Shown: positions 10,359-22,045 of the stretch, in pieces
Layout of the letters: each line of letters starts with the position of its first letter
Numbering within the stretch: position 1 is the stretch's first letter
NCBI GenBank assembly: GCA_014529385.2
Contig: CM043965.1
Span: 13,161,912-13,225,911, forward strand
Reading direction: 5' to 3'
Source of the DNA: Adiantum capillus-veneris
Lineage: Eukaryota; Streptophyta; Polypodiopsida; Polypodiales; Pteridaceae
Length of the DNA: 64,000 nt
The notes under the pieces: generated by a model
What the model was told of the DNA's origin: nothing
What the model saw: the letters and a program-made list of their open reading frames with translations, nothing else
Database searches by the model: none
Position numbers and translations under genes: made by a program

Positions 10359-10576
10359 GTAAATAAACTTGATTTGCAAGTAATGTTGTGTTGGACAACC
10401 AGTCTGTAAAAATTGGATTTGTGAATGCTCATATATTTGACTTGGCCGATCCGATTAGTAAGGCCAAGATTAGACATGGCATGGGGGTTGGCAAAGGCAT
10501 CATTAGTCCCAGCAGTGACAACCCTGTCGGAGAAGAAGAAAGTACTTCATTTGAGGTGGATGATATCAGTCCCTAA
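8787..10576 (+). CDS. Aerolysin-like (ETX/MTX2-type) beta-pore-forming protein gene, spliced, possibly incomplete
   Basis: An open frame from ATG 8787 to 9490 ends in a Ser/Thr-rich alternating beta pattern, an amphipathic stretch rich in small residues, and a Trp followed by a Pro-Pro segment. This order resembles the pore-forming domain of the aerolysin/ETX-MTX2 superfamily. A region around 9050-9110 may be the end of a beta-prism lectin domain. The family inserts beta barrels into membranes; in plants a defensive role is usually proposed. A GT-AG intron 9491-9854 keeps the frame and restores the strand pattern in exon 2 (from 9855). A possible third exon is 10403-10576, with a phase-consistent intron 10120-10402. 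CTTTGCAG at 9021-9028 is a good acceptor, so coding before 9029 is doubtful. The class assignment comes from the residue pattern only. A lineage-specific beta-sandwich protein is the alternative. Confidence 0.5.
9494..9615. mobile_element. 122-bp hairpin MITE inside the predicted intron
   Basis: The arm 9494-9532 and the arm 9574-9615 are near-perfect inverted repeats, and pairing continues towards the centre. Each arm is itself a hairpin: GGGAATGGTC and GACCATTCCC are perfect 10-bp complements seven bases apart. The element starts three bases inside the predicted 5' splice site. Confidence 0.7.
10289..10350 (+). repeat. (GA)n microsatellite
   Basis: Pure GA tract of about 62 bp, inside the possible second intron of the aerolysin-like gene. 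Confidence 0.95.
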
Positions 10577-10683
10577 CTAGAGGGCCCTGCTCTCTCGCAT
10601 AAAAAGTGAAGGGTTTTTTCCTACATGGTTTTACCTCACACATGTATATTCAAGCTCTTGGCATATACGACTTTCTTGCATTG

Positions 10684-10689
10684 AATAAA
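10684..10689 (+). terminator. Possible polyadenylation signal AATAAA
   Basis: AATAAA lies about 110 bp after the last in-frame stop (10576) of the aerolysin-like gene, in an AT-rich context. Position fits a 3' UTR end, but the motif is common by chance. Confidence 0.4.
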
Positions 10690-10796
10690 TGGCCATAACT
10701 CTTTCCTCTATATGTATAGAGTCTCCCACGCTAGCTATGGCTTAATGTGACCCCCACGGCGCACGCTCACCTACTTGTATTCTCTCCTTCTCTCCT

Positions 10797-10964
10797 GGAT
10801 CCATGGCAACACCCTCTTTTCATCGATCAAACCATGCTTGTTCACTGTATCTTTGCGCTTTGCTATCTTTCAAGAAATTGCAATCCATCTTTCTACACTT
10901 CTCTCAACGCCACTACAATGAACATTCACTCACAAAACGTTTGGATATAAGGGTGTAACTAGAA

Positions 10965-11006
<42 letters not shown>

Positions 11007-11905
11007 CACCCCAAAAAAAAGGAACTATGTGGCATGCATTCTCTTAATATCTCACAAAGATTGCATGCTATACAAAGTTGTAGGGTCCATGGCAACGCCC
11101 TCTTTTCATCGATCAAACCATGCTTGTTCACTGTATCTTTGCGCTTTGCTATCATTCAAGAAATTGCAATCCATCTTTCTGCACTTCTCTCAACGCCACT
11201 ACAATGAACATTCATTCACAAAACGTTTGGATATAAGGGTGTAATTAGAATGCATCCCTCTCTCTCTCTCTCTCTCTCTCTCTCCCCCGCCCCAAAAAAA
11301 AAGGAACTATGTGGCATGCATTCTCTTAATATCTCACAAAGATTGCATGCTATACAAAGTTGTAGGGTCCATGGAAATGCCCTCTTTTCATCGATCAAAC
11401 CATGCTTGCTCACTGTATCTTTGCGCTTTGCTATCATTCAAGAAATTGCAATCCATCATTTACTTCTTTCAACGCCACGAGAATGAACATTCATTCACGA
11501 AACGTTTGGATATAAGGGTGTAATTATAATGCATCTCTCTCTCTCTCTCTCTCCCTCCACCCCAAAAAAGGAACTATGTGGCATGCATTCTTCTCGTAAT
11601 ATCTCACAAAGATTGCATGCTATACAAAGTTGTAGGGTCCATGCCAACGCCCTCTTTTCATCGATCAAACCATGCTTGTTCACTGTATCTTTGCACTTTG
11701 CTATCATTCAAGAAATTGCAATCCATCTTTCTACACTTCTCTCAATGCCACTACAATGAACATTCATTCATAAAACGTTTGGATATAAGAGTGTAATTGG
11801 AATGCACTTCTCTCTCTCTCTCTCTCTCCACCCCAAAAAAAGGAACTATGTGGCATGCATTCTCTTATATATCTCACAAAGATTGCATGCTATACAAAGT
11901 TGTAG
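10797..11905 (+). repeat. Tandem array: four units of 267-286 bp
   Basis: Units start at 10801, 11087, 11369 and 11639, each with CCATG followed by CCCTCTTTTCATCGATCAAA. Each unit carries a (CT)n tract followed by CCCCAAAAAA. Much of the period difference (286, 282, 270, 267) is in the CT and A tracts. The array stops in the middle of a unit after TTGTAG at 11905. The repeated 70-80 codon ORFs on both strands follow the repeat and show no sign of being genes. Confidence 0.9.
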
Positions 11906-12012
11906 CTCTTTGAAAGCCCTTTTTGAAGAGGGTGTAATGATACTTCATGGGTTCAATTTTCAAAATATCTAATGAAAGACGTGCTAAGTATTCAACACAC
12001 AACCAACTCCCT

Positions 12013-12019
<7 letters not shown>

Positions 12020-12077
<58 letters not shown>

Positions 12078-12090
12078 GCACACACACACA
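12020..12090 (+). repeat. Compound (TC)n-(CA)n microsatellite
   Basis: TC tract 12020-12047 followed by a CA-rich tract to 12090. It abuts the left 2.36-kb direct repeat; CA-rich tracts also lie at 17961-18053 and 20409-20480, that is, at the ends of the repeats. Confidence 0.9.
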
Positions 12091-14453
12091 AAATATAACA
12101 CCATTTGGTTTTTGTTTTAAAAAGGGGGACACTAATATTGGTAACATGACATTAGAGCTATACTAACCTTGCAAACATGACACATGCAATTACATTTGTA
12201 GCAGAGGATTGATGGACCAAGGCAAAGGCAAGATATGGCGTCGAGCAATACACAATTGATGGTTGTAATAAATAAACAAGCCCCGGGTTTTTGGCTTGGA
12301 ATAAAAGGTTTTTTTTTGCAATTTGTATACCTCAGCGGAGGACAACAAAAGATGTACAAATTTTTGAGTTAATAAAATCCTCCTTTGCAGTAATTATTGG
12401 ACTTTTAAAATAACAAAGTTTTTTTTATTTCTATTAGAACAACTTGGAAAAATCCAAGTTAATATACAATATTTGTTCGGAAGTTAAAAGATGTCCTGTA
12501 AACGTCTAGATAGGATGGCTTGCCTTATGAAAAATGTAAAACTAAAGAATTTTTTCCATAGCATTAAACGTGGCCTTTTTTTAAATGTGATAGTCTTGTA
12601 AGGTCAAGCTAGAAATCAAAGCGCATCCAGTGGACGGTGCAACTTGCACAGAAAAAAAAAAGCAGCCAGCGGGTAGTCGTGAAGGCACTGAATTCCCAAT
12701 ATGGCTATAAATTGATAGCACTGAAACACAAAGCTCACAAAACTCTGTATCACATGCACCGTCGCTTACCTCTAGCATCTCATGAGCACAATATAGTTAT
12801 CGCAAGCCCTTTAGTTGCTGCTAGGCATTGCAGTATCAATATTTAAAGTACTAGCAATATAACATAGTATTAAACGTTAACTACACAGGCAAGGAGGCTG
12901 CACAATTAGCATATGATCAACCATTGCAAAGGGAGTACAGGGGCTGCACAATACTCATACCATTACCAACAAGTGGCAACTGGCTGAAACACCAACTGAG
13001 AAACCAAAAGGACAACATTGGTACAACCGAGTACACAGCCCGTAATTTATTTTTTTGCATTAACCACTCATTTATGCGTAGTATAGGTGATTTCCACCTG
13101 CAAAAACATGCATAACGATTAGGCCTAGAATCTCATACAACGGTTGGGGTGCAAAAAGAAGGTAAATCGTGAAGCATGGACACACATGTAAGAGGAAATA
13201 CTGATAGACTATAAGCAACAATCACAAAGATAACCCAACCAAAAGCGATGATGGGTCATAGTCGTAATCACACAAAGGAAGTGTTTTAATTTGTAGTCCA
13301 TACACATAGGCATGTCTACAAATAATACACTTGAAAGGCTTCACATATGCATATGCACAAGGATATACGTGCAATATAGCAGTAAAAATAAATCATGCAT
13401 GCTAAAAAATCGTATCATAAGGCTAATGGCATGCAAGAAATTTGTTAATTGAAGGACGTAACAGAGACGGTGTACACTATCTTGGATACTAAGCATATAC
13501 AAGAGGAATAACACAGATGGCAATTGCAAGCACTAACAAGGTAAAGCTAGTACATAAGGCTTTGCTTACAGTTTTTTTCAAAGTACTAAAGCAATGGGGT
13601 CAAGATAAAGGGTCCCTTTTTGAGTTTTGTTTATATGAATTCCCTTTAAATTTGTTGTATGGTATAAATATGGATCAAGATTTATATACGAAAACCTCCT
13701 GGGAGGGCATATGTCAAGGTTTACAACTGGATTTTTTGAAAAAAGAAAGATATTACAAAAAAATTGATGCCAAAATTTTCACAACATTAAGCTACTTATA
13801 AAGAAATAGGTTGGAAGTATAACTGTACATACTATAGAAAGAGGGATGCATACAACTAAGGCAACAAGCATGTATAATACGTAACAATATTAACCACATA
13901 TGTGTAACTATTGCTGGCAAGCAGGGCTACGTACAGACAGATGGCTAGGATGAGCATGACTCAAGACCCTGTTAAGCTACAACAAATTCGGGACAAGCTC
14001 ATGGCTGCATGTAATGGGCAAAAGAAAACTAGGCCAGTAGCAATTAGGGACCATATCTCAAAACCATGTAAACCCATAAAGTATTTCAAAGACCGCAATA
14101 GACCTTACTTACATAGACGAGCAAAAGAAAACATAATATATGTTTAGGAGTAAGGTTGGGGTCTAAGGTGTGACATTAATAACAAGCTGTAGGGATTGCT
14201 TGATACTTGTCACCCATTTAGTACAATGTAATTCTAATTAATTGTACTTATGATTGGTTGGCAGGTAAAGATCCCTGCTCTCATGTGATTGGATTTTCGG
14301 CTTAAGCTCCTACTTTGTCATGTATCAGAGTATTTTGTAATGATTTTTACATCAAGAAATGCTTCTTTGGTTTGTTCTTTACACAAAAGATTTTTGCAAA
14401 CAATATTCAAGTCTCTCAGTATATGATTCTAAATGATGGGATTTTAAATTCAA
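12091..14453 (+). repeat. Left 2.36-kb direct repeat (pseudo-LTR) of Penelope-like element
   Basis: Starts AAATATAACACCATTT and ends GATTCTAAATGATGGGATTT..AAATTCAA. The same sequence recurs at 18054-20408 with roughly 95% identity by eye, in the same orientation and with small indels. It does not have TG...CA ends, and no primer-binding site follows it, so it is not an LTR. In Penelope-like elements, head-to-tail partial copies commonly give such pseudo-LTRs. The 5963-bp distance between the two starts would be the element unit length. Confidence 0.7.
13941..14147 (+). CDS. Small basic ORF conserved in both direct repeats, function unknown
   Basis: From ATG 13941 about 68 codons, rich in Lys and Arg, ending KRRAKENIIYV-like. 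The frame is open further upstream to 13911 without an ATG. The counterpart at 19894-20100 keeps the same length and stop, with only a few substitutions. I do not recognise it. It may be a C-terminal or N-terminal piece of the element's protein. Confidence 0.35.
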   Translation: MARMSMTQDPVKLQQIRDKLMAACNGQKKTRPVAIRDHISKPCKPIKYFKDRNRPYLHRRAKENIIYV

Positions 14454-14601
14454 ACACACACAAAATTTCCCGGGATACCTTTGGTCGGGTATCCATTATA
14501 TACTGAGGATACTTAATACTGGTAAGATAACAATTCAAATGGTTTGTTTATTACATACATGGTGACTGATTCATGCGTTCTGGATTCCATCTCTCACTCG
14601 G

Positions 14602-15419
14602 TTGGGATATGGTGTAGAAGAAGACATTCCTGTTCCACCAATTGGTACCCAATGTATAATTTCGTGTTTCAAAGGAGTGGAATTCCACAAAAAATTGTTT
14701 GATTTTGAGAAACAGGCTATTATCACCCACTCTATATCTGTATTAAACACAGCTTCTGTCAATGACTGGCTCTCTTTACTGATTCTCTCCAGAAAAGAAA
14801 GGATAAGCTTTTGGAAGCATTTAGCACCTTCCTAGCTAAAGTACCCATTATTGATACACAAGATAGCTCAGATCTTGATTTTTATTTCACTTCTCTACCC
14901 ACTATTGTAAACATGTTGTATTTTATCAATAACCTCCCTGCTGCTCCTATAGAAATCAAGCATTAAGAAAAAGTCATCAATCCTCTTTTAGACCTAGACC
15001 TACTTGAAGAAGAGGAGAAAGAAGCACTCAACTTTTTAGCAGATGCCAACAGTGTATCCCCAGAGAGAGCAGTTTCTAAGCTCTTTTCAGAAGTTATCCC
15101 ACTACTACCACCCAAACAAGTAGAGTTGGATGCTATTCGACTCGAACACAAACTCTGGGATTATGAAATCTTAAACCATAGAGCACCTTTCACAATTTCC
15201 TCTCTAGGACTGCTCTGTAGCATACCCTCGGACATTGTGGAGCAATGTAAAACCCTTGCTTTACATTCCAAACATCTTTTATCACAAGATGTTCTCTTTG
15301 AGCTTAAGCATGTCAAATTATCTGATGTGGATGGTAAAAAAGTCCAAGCTCCTCAATCATTGCTCGCACCAAGGGACTTTCTCTTATGGACTGGGCAAAG
15401 GATCAAAAACGGTTTCTGA
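14602..15419 (+). pseudogene. Decayed ORF upstream of the reverse transcriptase, Penelope-like element
   Basis: Several overlapping frames read as a degraded acidic protein (for example LLDLDLLEEEEKEALNFLAD around 14990 and DFLLWTGQRIKNGF at the end), with frameshifts and at least one stop. By position it is the N-terminal part of the element's protein. No domain recognised. Confidence 0.4.
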
Positions 15420-15948
15420 GAAACTGTTGGAATTCCTATAGACCTTTCCTCAAGTGCCAATGCGAAAGGGTTGATGCAAATGCCAATTGTTCCTCTTCTA
15501 TCATTTGGTTTGACCAATTTTTGTGGTGTGTATTTTAGAATTTACCAAGGTTCTTTCAATTTTCAATAGGACCGGCACAAGTGTACGCCTTTATAGCTTG
15601 GGTAGCCTCATTTCCCATAGGATTAAGGCATGCTGTGATAATTTATTATCAGTTTCATGAGCACATGCTGGAAATAGCGAAAGGACTTGTCCTATACACA
15701 CCACGGACTCCACCGCTTCAAAAGCTACACAACACACCAATATCCAACACAATTGAGACATTACTCAAACCTCCCAAAGGCAAGGAGCAATTAAACAAGA
15801 TCACACACACACACCAAGCAGCATGGCGTCAACAAGTAAGAAACCAAGGCAGTTCAGAGGATCCGAGGACTACGGAGACACCCCCAAGGCACTTGAATAC
15901 TCAAATTCTGAAGACTAGGTACACTCACTTACTACAAGAAATAATGGT

Positions 15949-17880
15949 TTGTTACATCTTGAGCACAACAGTACGATGAATGGGAGATTTATTCACATTT
16001 TGTTTTGTAACAAGTATATGGACTTTATCAACCCTAAGGTTTTTTTTCAAACAATGATAAATAATTCTCACATAAATAAGGATTTGTCTAAGATGAGGAT
16101 TTGCTTTGGTTGGAAATATACCAATAACTTGAACCATATGCTTTACAAACCAACTTCACTATTTGCCAATGAGTTTGATGAAACACAACCATGTGGGTGC
16201 TTAACTCATAAACGGTTCTCTAAATTTTTAATTGACTTAGAACCCTTCGGAAAACATGTGATCACCATAGACTTGAGCATAGCTAGACATAAAACTTTCC
16301 AGGAAATTTAAAAAAAAGGATTAAACCACATTCCATTAGTACCCTGTAAACCCTGCTTCAATAGTCAGAGAACTTTACAAAATATGGAAAGCCTTATGTA
16401 CCATATTGGGATGTGAGGATAGCAAGGCTCACCACAATTATATCCATAGTTTAGTCAATGCAACCTTTTCCCAAAAATTTCCTCATCACAGGCGAAACCA
16501 AACTTCGTGGTACAAAAACACATACTTAATTAATGAAATTCAATATATTTTACAGTATATATTTATCTGTGGACTAGATAGATCCACACAAACTCCACTG
16601 TTCATATGTAAAAAACTTATTCAACTAGCAGTAAGAAGAAGATTAGAAACACTTGAATTCTGTCTTCTTTCCTCCTGTGAGAAGAAATTTGTCAAGCCAT
16701 AGGGTCCTATACTCAAGAAATTGGGTTGGACACACCATTGGAATATTCTCTCCCATATCTGATGGGAAATTTTAAAATTCACAAAATGGAGTTTAGATGG
16801 ATCACTAATGCACATAACTGTGTATTTACTCCTCCTACAGCTATAATCACTAAATTACTCAAAGGAGTAATGCAAGGATTTATTGAGTACACCAATATCA
16901 TCCATAAAAAGCTACACACTGTTTCTGGTACACAAACCAATGGATATTGGATGATCAATAATCAATATGATTTTTTGATTAATCTACCCAAATGTATCAC
17001 AAACATTCATTCATTTACGTAACATCCTGTTATAAGCTATCCCTCATAAAGGCATGCATGGATTACTTGATGTAATTGACAACATTATTAAGCTCATAAA
17101 AACTCTGAAATATCTTGGCTTTAAGAAATGCCAAAAGCAGATTGTACTTACCAAAAAGAAAAATGAAGTAATATGGACATTTGAATACTTACACAATATT
17201 AATGAATTTGTCCTTGACAATTGTTGTACTAAATTAAACAAACATATTTATCAATAGGAAAAAGGTATACCAATGGGGTATAATTGTTCTCCACTATGGT
17301 GTAAGTTATATTTGGCATTGTTTGAAATTGAATACATAAAAAAGTTATCACGCCTTGCACGGTATGATATATTGAAAGCCTTCTTATATTCATGGAGATA
17401 TATGGATGATCTGCTATTTGCCAATAATCCCTTTATTATGCAATGTCTTGACCACAAAAAACCCTTGTCCCATGAGGACCCCTTTACAATTTACCCTTTG
17501 GACATTATTGGGATAAAAGCCACACACAAGCAAAACCAAGTTATATATTTAAATACATTTGTCCAGATATGTGAACCAATAGAAGGAGAATATGTTACAT
17601 ACACCGCATGGAAAAAAGACAAATTACCATGTCCTAATGTTTCATTATTCATGCAGTTAATAATCGGCCGAAAAGAATGGCGTATAATGTATGCATATCT
17701 CAAGTTCTTCCCATACTGTACAATGCATCTCAAGAATCATATGCTGTAACAAACTTAAATAAACTTATTTCTATGTTTGTAGAGAATGATTTCAAAAAAG
17801 AAAATATTGTTACATGTATCACCAAATTCATTGAAGAAAACAAATTTCCCGGCATTAGATTTACCATCAATACTTTATAA
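15949..17880 (+). pseudogene. Penelope-like reverse transcriptase, decayed
   Basis: Pieces in several frames give the order expected of a Penelope-like RT. These are a KIHK motif at about 16774-16785 (counterpart of the family's PKIHK), a motif A region near 17020-17060, a GYNCSPLWC motif at 17276-17302 and the active-site YMDD at 17399-17410. The motif A region is broken: the frame reads NILL then a stop before AIPHKG, so the catalytic Asp is gone. I see no GIY-YIG endonuclease after the RT, which would fit the endonuclease-deficient class reported from Selaginella, fungi and rotifers. DIRS-like or retroplasmid-like RTs are alternatives. Several stops and frameshifts show it is inactive. Confidence 0.6.
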
Positions 17881-18053
17881 CATAGAATTGGTAGAGGATA
17901 GGTCCACTTGGTGGCCTATCCTCCACCAAGTGTACCTTTTCTCAGTGATGGGGGAGGGCCACACACACACACACACACACAGTATACTGGACAATCAGAT
18001 AAACCTATATTATCACACATACACACACACAAACACGCATGCACGCACACACA

Positions 18054-20408
18054 AAATATAACACCATTTCGTTTCTTTTAAAAAAGGGGGACACTAATAT
18101 TGGTAACAAGACATCAGAGCTATACTAATCTTGTAAACATGACACAGGCAATTACATCAATAGCAGAGGACTGATGGACCAAGGCAAAGACAAGCTATAG
18201 TGTAGAGCAATACACAATTGATGGTTGTAATAAATAAACAAGCCCCGGGTTTTTGGCTTGGAATAAAAGGTTTTTTGCAATTTGTATACCTCAGTGGGGG
18301 ACAACAAAAGATGTACGAAATTTTTGAGTTAATAAAATCCTCCTTTGTAGTAATTATTACTTTTAAAATAACAAAGTTTTTTTATTTGTATTAGAAATAA
18401 CTTGGAAAATCCAAGTTAATATACAATATTTGTCCGGAAGTCAAATGACGTCCTGTCAATGTCCAGATAGGACGGCTTGCCTTATGAAAAATGTAAAACT
18501 TAAGTAATTTTTCCATAGTTTTAATTGTGGCCTTTTTTAGGACATGATAGTTTGGTAAGGTCAAGCTAGAAATCAAAGCACACCCAGTGGGCGGTGCAAC
18601 TTGCACAGAAAAAACAAACGCAGCCAGCAGGTAGCCGTGAAGGCATCAAATTCCCAATATGGCTATAAATTGATAGCACTGAAACACAAAGCTCACAAAA
18701 GTCAGTATCTCATGCACCATCGCTCACCTCTAGCATCTCACAAGCACAATATAGTTATTGCAAGCCCTTGAGTTGCTGATGGGCATTGCAGTATCAATAT
18801 TTAAAGTACTAACAATACAACACAATATTAAATGTTAAACTACACACGCAAGGATGCTGCACAATTAGCATACGATCAACCATTGCAAAGGGAGTGCAGG
18901 GGCTACACAATACTCAAACCATTACCAACAAGTGGCAACTGGCTGAAACACCAACTGAGAAACCAAAAGGACAGCATTGATACAACCGAGTACATAGCCG
19001 GTAATTTATTTTTTTGCATTAACCACTCATTTATGCGTAGTATATGCGATTTCCACCTGCAAAAACATGCATAACGATTAGGTCTAGAATCTCATACAAC
19101 GGTTGGGGTACAAAAAGAAGGTAAATCCTGAAGCATGGACACACATGTAAGAGGAAATACCGATAGACTGTAAGCAAAAATCACAAAGATAACCCAACCA
19201 AAAGCGATGATGGGTCATAGTCGTAATCACACAAAGGAAGTGTTTTAATTTGTCGTCCATACACATAGGCATGTCTACAAATAATACACTTGAAAGGCTT
19301 CACATATGCATATGCATAAGGATATACGTAATATAAAAATAAATCATGCATGCTAAAAAACCGTATCATAAGGCTAATATCATGCAAGAAATGTGTTAAT
19401 TGAAGGACGTAACAAAGATGGTGTATAACACTATCTTGGATACTAAGCATATACAAGAGGAATGACATAGATGGCAACGACAAACACTAACTAGGTAAAG
19501 CTAGTGCATAAGGCTTTGATTACAGTTTTTTTCAAAGTACTTAAGCAATGGGGTTAGGATAAAAGGTCCCTTTTTGAGTTTTGTTTATATGAATTTCCTT
19601 TTAATTTGCTATATGGTATAAATATGGATCAAGATTTATATACGACAACCTCCTGTGAGGGTATATGTCAAGGTTTACAACTGGATTAAAAAAAAAAAAA
19701 AGATATTACAAACAAAATGCTGCCAAAATTTTCACAAAATTAAGCTACTTATAAAGAAATAGGTTGGAAGTATAACTGTACATACTATAGAAAGAGGGTT
19801 GCATACAACTAAGGCAACAAGCATGTATAATACGTACCAATATTAACCACATATGTGTAGCTATTGCTGGCAAGCAGGGCTACGTACAGACAGATGGCTA
19901 GGATGAGCATGACTCAAGACCCTGTTAAGCTACAACAAATTCGGGACAAGCTCATGGCTGCATGTAATGGGAAAAAGAAAACCAGGCCAGTAGCAATTGG
20001 GTACCATATCTCCAAACCATGTAAACCCATAAAGTATTTCAAAGACCGCAATAGACCTTACTTACATAGACGAGCAAAAGAAAACATAATATATGTTTAG
20101 GAGTAAGGTTGGGGTCTGAGGTGTGACATCAATAACAAGCAGTGGGGATTGCTTGATATACTTGTCACCCATTCAATACAATGTAATTCTAATTAATTGT
20201 ACTTATGATTGGTTGGCAGGTAAAGATCTCTGCTCTCATGTGATTGGAGTTCCGGCTTAAGCTCCTACTTTGTCATGTATCAGAGTATTTTGTAATGATT
20301 TTAACATCAAGAAATGCTTCTTTGGTTTGTTCTTTACATGAAAGATTTTTGCAAACAATATTCAAGTCTCTCAGTATATGATTCTAAATGATGGGATTTC
20401 AAATTCAA
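18054..20408 (+). repeat. Right 2.36-kb direct repeat (pseudo-LTR) of Penelope-like element
   Basis: Second copy of 12091-14453, same orientation, 2355 bp. It is followed by a (CA)n-rich tract (20409-20480), then by the LTR of element G1. Confidence 0.7.
19894..20100 (+). CDS. Second copy of the small basic ORF
   Basis: Same length and stop as 13941-14147, differing at only a few residues (for example Gln to Lys and Arg-Asp to Gly-Tyr). It is either a short conserved ORF or simply part of a recent duplication. Confidence 0.35.
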   Translation: MARMSMTQDPVKLQQIRDKLMAACNGKKKTRPVAIGYHISKPCKPIKYFKDRNRPYLHRRAKENIIYV

Positions 20409-20517
20409 GCACACACACACACACACACACACACACATGCGCGTGCGCGCACGTGCACACACACACACACGCACAAACACACACAAATGCACATCTTTTA
20501 ATTACACACGCACACGT

Positions 20518-21745
20518 TGTCATGAATTTTTTGGATGAAGATAAAGTCACTAATCCATGCTAAAAAGCTTGCTCACTAGCCTCGAATACACAGATGTACA
20601 TAATGCTTTTAGTTTTCGGAGTGCTCTTGTAAAACATATGTATAAAGTCTTGGTTCTGCTTAGTCATTTGCAAGAGTTTTGGGTTGGTTGAACTTCTAAA
20701 AGGTGGTTTTCAATAAGTATTTTCAGTCGTGCTTGATAGCCGGTGAATCGGACTCATACATCATGAGTTACATGCATCCGAAGTGGACGGTCTCAACTTA
20801 GAAGGTGATTGCGAGTGCATACGAGAAGAGAAACTATGCCAACCTGGGGGTTTAAGATTAGAAATGATGAACTTTTATAATTTCTAGAGATATCCGATGT
20901 GATGGGCTTCAAATTGTGTGTTACGGTGCGTCATTCGGTTGACAGGAGCAACAAGGTATGCCTCATGGAAAATTGTCCGAGAAGTCCTCTCATGCTTTGG
21001 GAGAAGCTGGGAATTTTTGGGGAAGTTGCGAAGCTTGGAGGATGGTGCCAAGTGGCAATGGAGTAATCCCACATGGGGGGGAGAAAGTGGAAATTGGAGG
21101 GTATAAGGGGGGGAGTGGGTACCCCCTAAGGTTGTATCAAAGGGGCAAATGGAGCTTCCTTGCCTTGATAATGGGGGATCGTGGGTGTTGGGGGAGGAAA
21201 GGGAGTTCCCACTGATTGGACAGGTGCCTTACCTTCTTTTTGGTCCCGAGACACTTGCCCCCACCCCATTCCTTGGTCAAATGGTCACCGACAGCTCATT
21301 TTTCACCCAAAAAGGCCAAAATTGGACCAATTAAAAGGTGCCCAAAGAGAGAACCATGTCTCCTTAGAGGAGAGAGACAATTCCTTGGGATAAGGGCCAA
21401 AAAATCCCCTTTTCAATAGCTGAAATTCCCTGCATACCCTTTTCCTAATAGAGACTAGCTTTTTTGGAGCTTTTGGGAGAGACCCCATCTTCGAAAGCTT
21501 ATAACTCTCTTGTCTGTTGTCGGAATCAAGCATATGGATACTCTACGGAGGTCTACATGACACGAGCTTCATATTTATGATCTTGGTTTTCAATAATTTT
21601 AATCATGGTTTGGGTTAGGGCTGTTTCCCGCCCAACTTTATAGGTGTTCGAAATAGGTGTTTTCCGCAGCTTAATAGTGTCTCCTTTCGACAGTGTGTGC
21701 AAGGATATAGAGGTTCTTGTTTTCCTTCTTGTTTGCATGCTAACA
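20518..21745 (+). repeat. 5' LTR of G1
   Basis: 1228 bp, TG...CA ends, closely matching 26939-28178. Confidence 0.9.
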
Positions 21746-21751
21746 TAATTT

Positions 21752-21770
21752 TGGTGCCCCCACTAAGGAG
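21752..21770 (+). promoter_or_regulatory. Primer-binding site of G1
   Basis: TGGTGCCCCCACTAAGGAG, six bases after the LTR end. Complementary to a tRNA 3' end finishing in GGGGGCACCA. The same site occurs in four other elements in the window. Confidence 0.8.
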
Positions 21771-22045
21771 TAAGTCCCATCCTATGAAATATGTCTATTC
21801 TGCAGGCAGTGAATGTAAAAGGGATGTTGGTCCTTATGGACAACCGCTTATGTATGTGCAAATTGTGGATAACACTTGAGGTGGTCGTGTAATTGCATTG
21901 TAGCCTTTGGAGGGTCATGAGGTCTTGTGAAGCCAAGCACTAGGGTCCGTGTTACCCAGTGTAAGGTGGATTAGGTACTGGAGCAATCCATCGACATCCC
22001 TTGAGTTTTAGACGTCACATGTAAGTGTTTTTGTGGCAATCAAAC

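Noticed and set aside
10913-11796. Family of similar 70-80 codon ORFs on both strands
   Set aside because: They recur because the DNA is a tandem array; several start at non-ATG codons and they change frame with the CT tract length.
15581-15979. 132-codon plus-strand ORF as a separate gene
   Set aside because: It starts without ATG, lies inside the decayed Penelope-like internal region and shows no recognisable domain.
12091-20408. Ordinary LTR retrotransposon with 2.36-kb LTRs
   Set aside because: No TG...CA ends, no primer-binding site or polypurine tract, and the RT motifs are not of copia or gypsy type.
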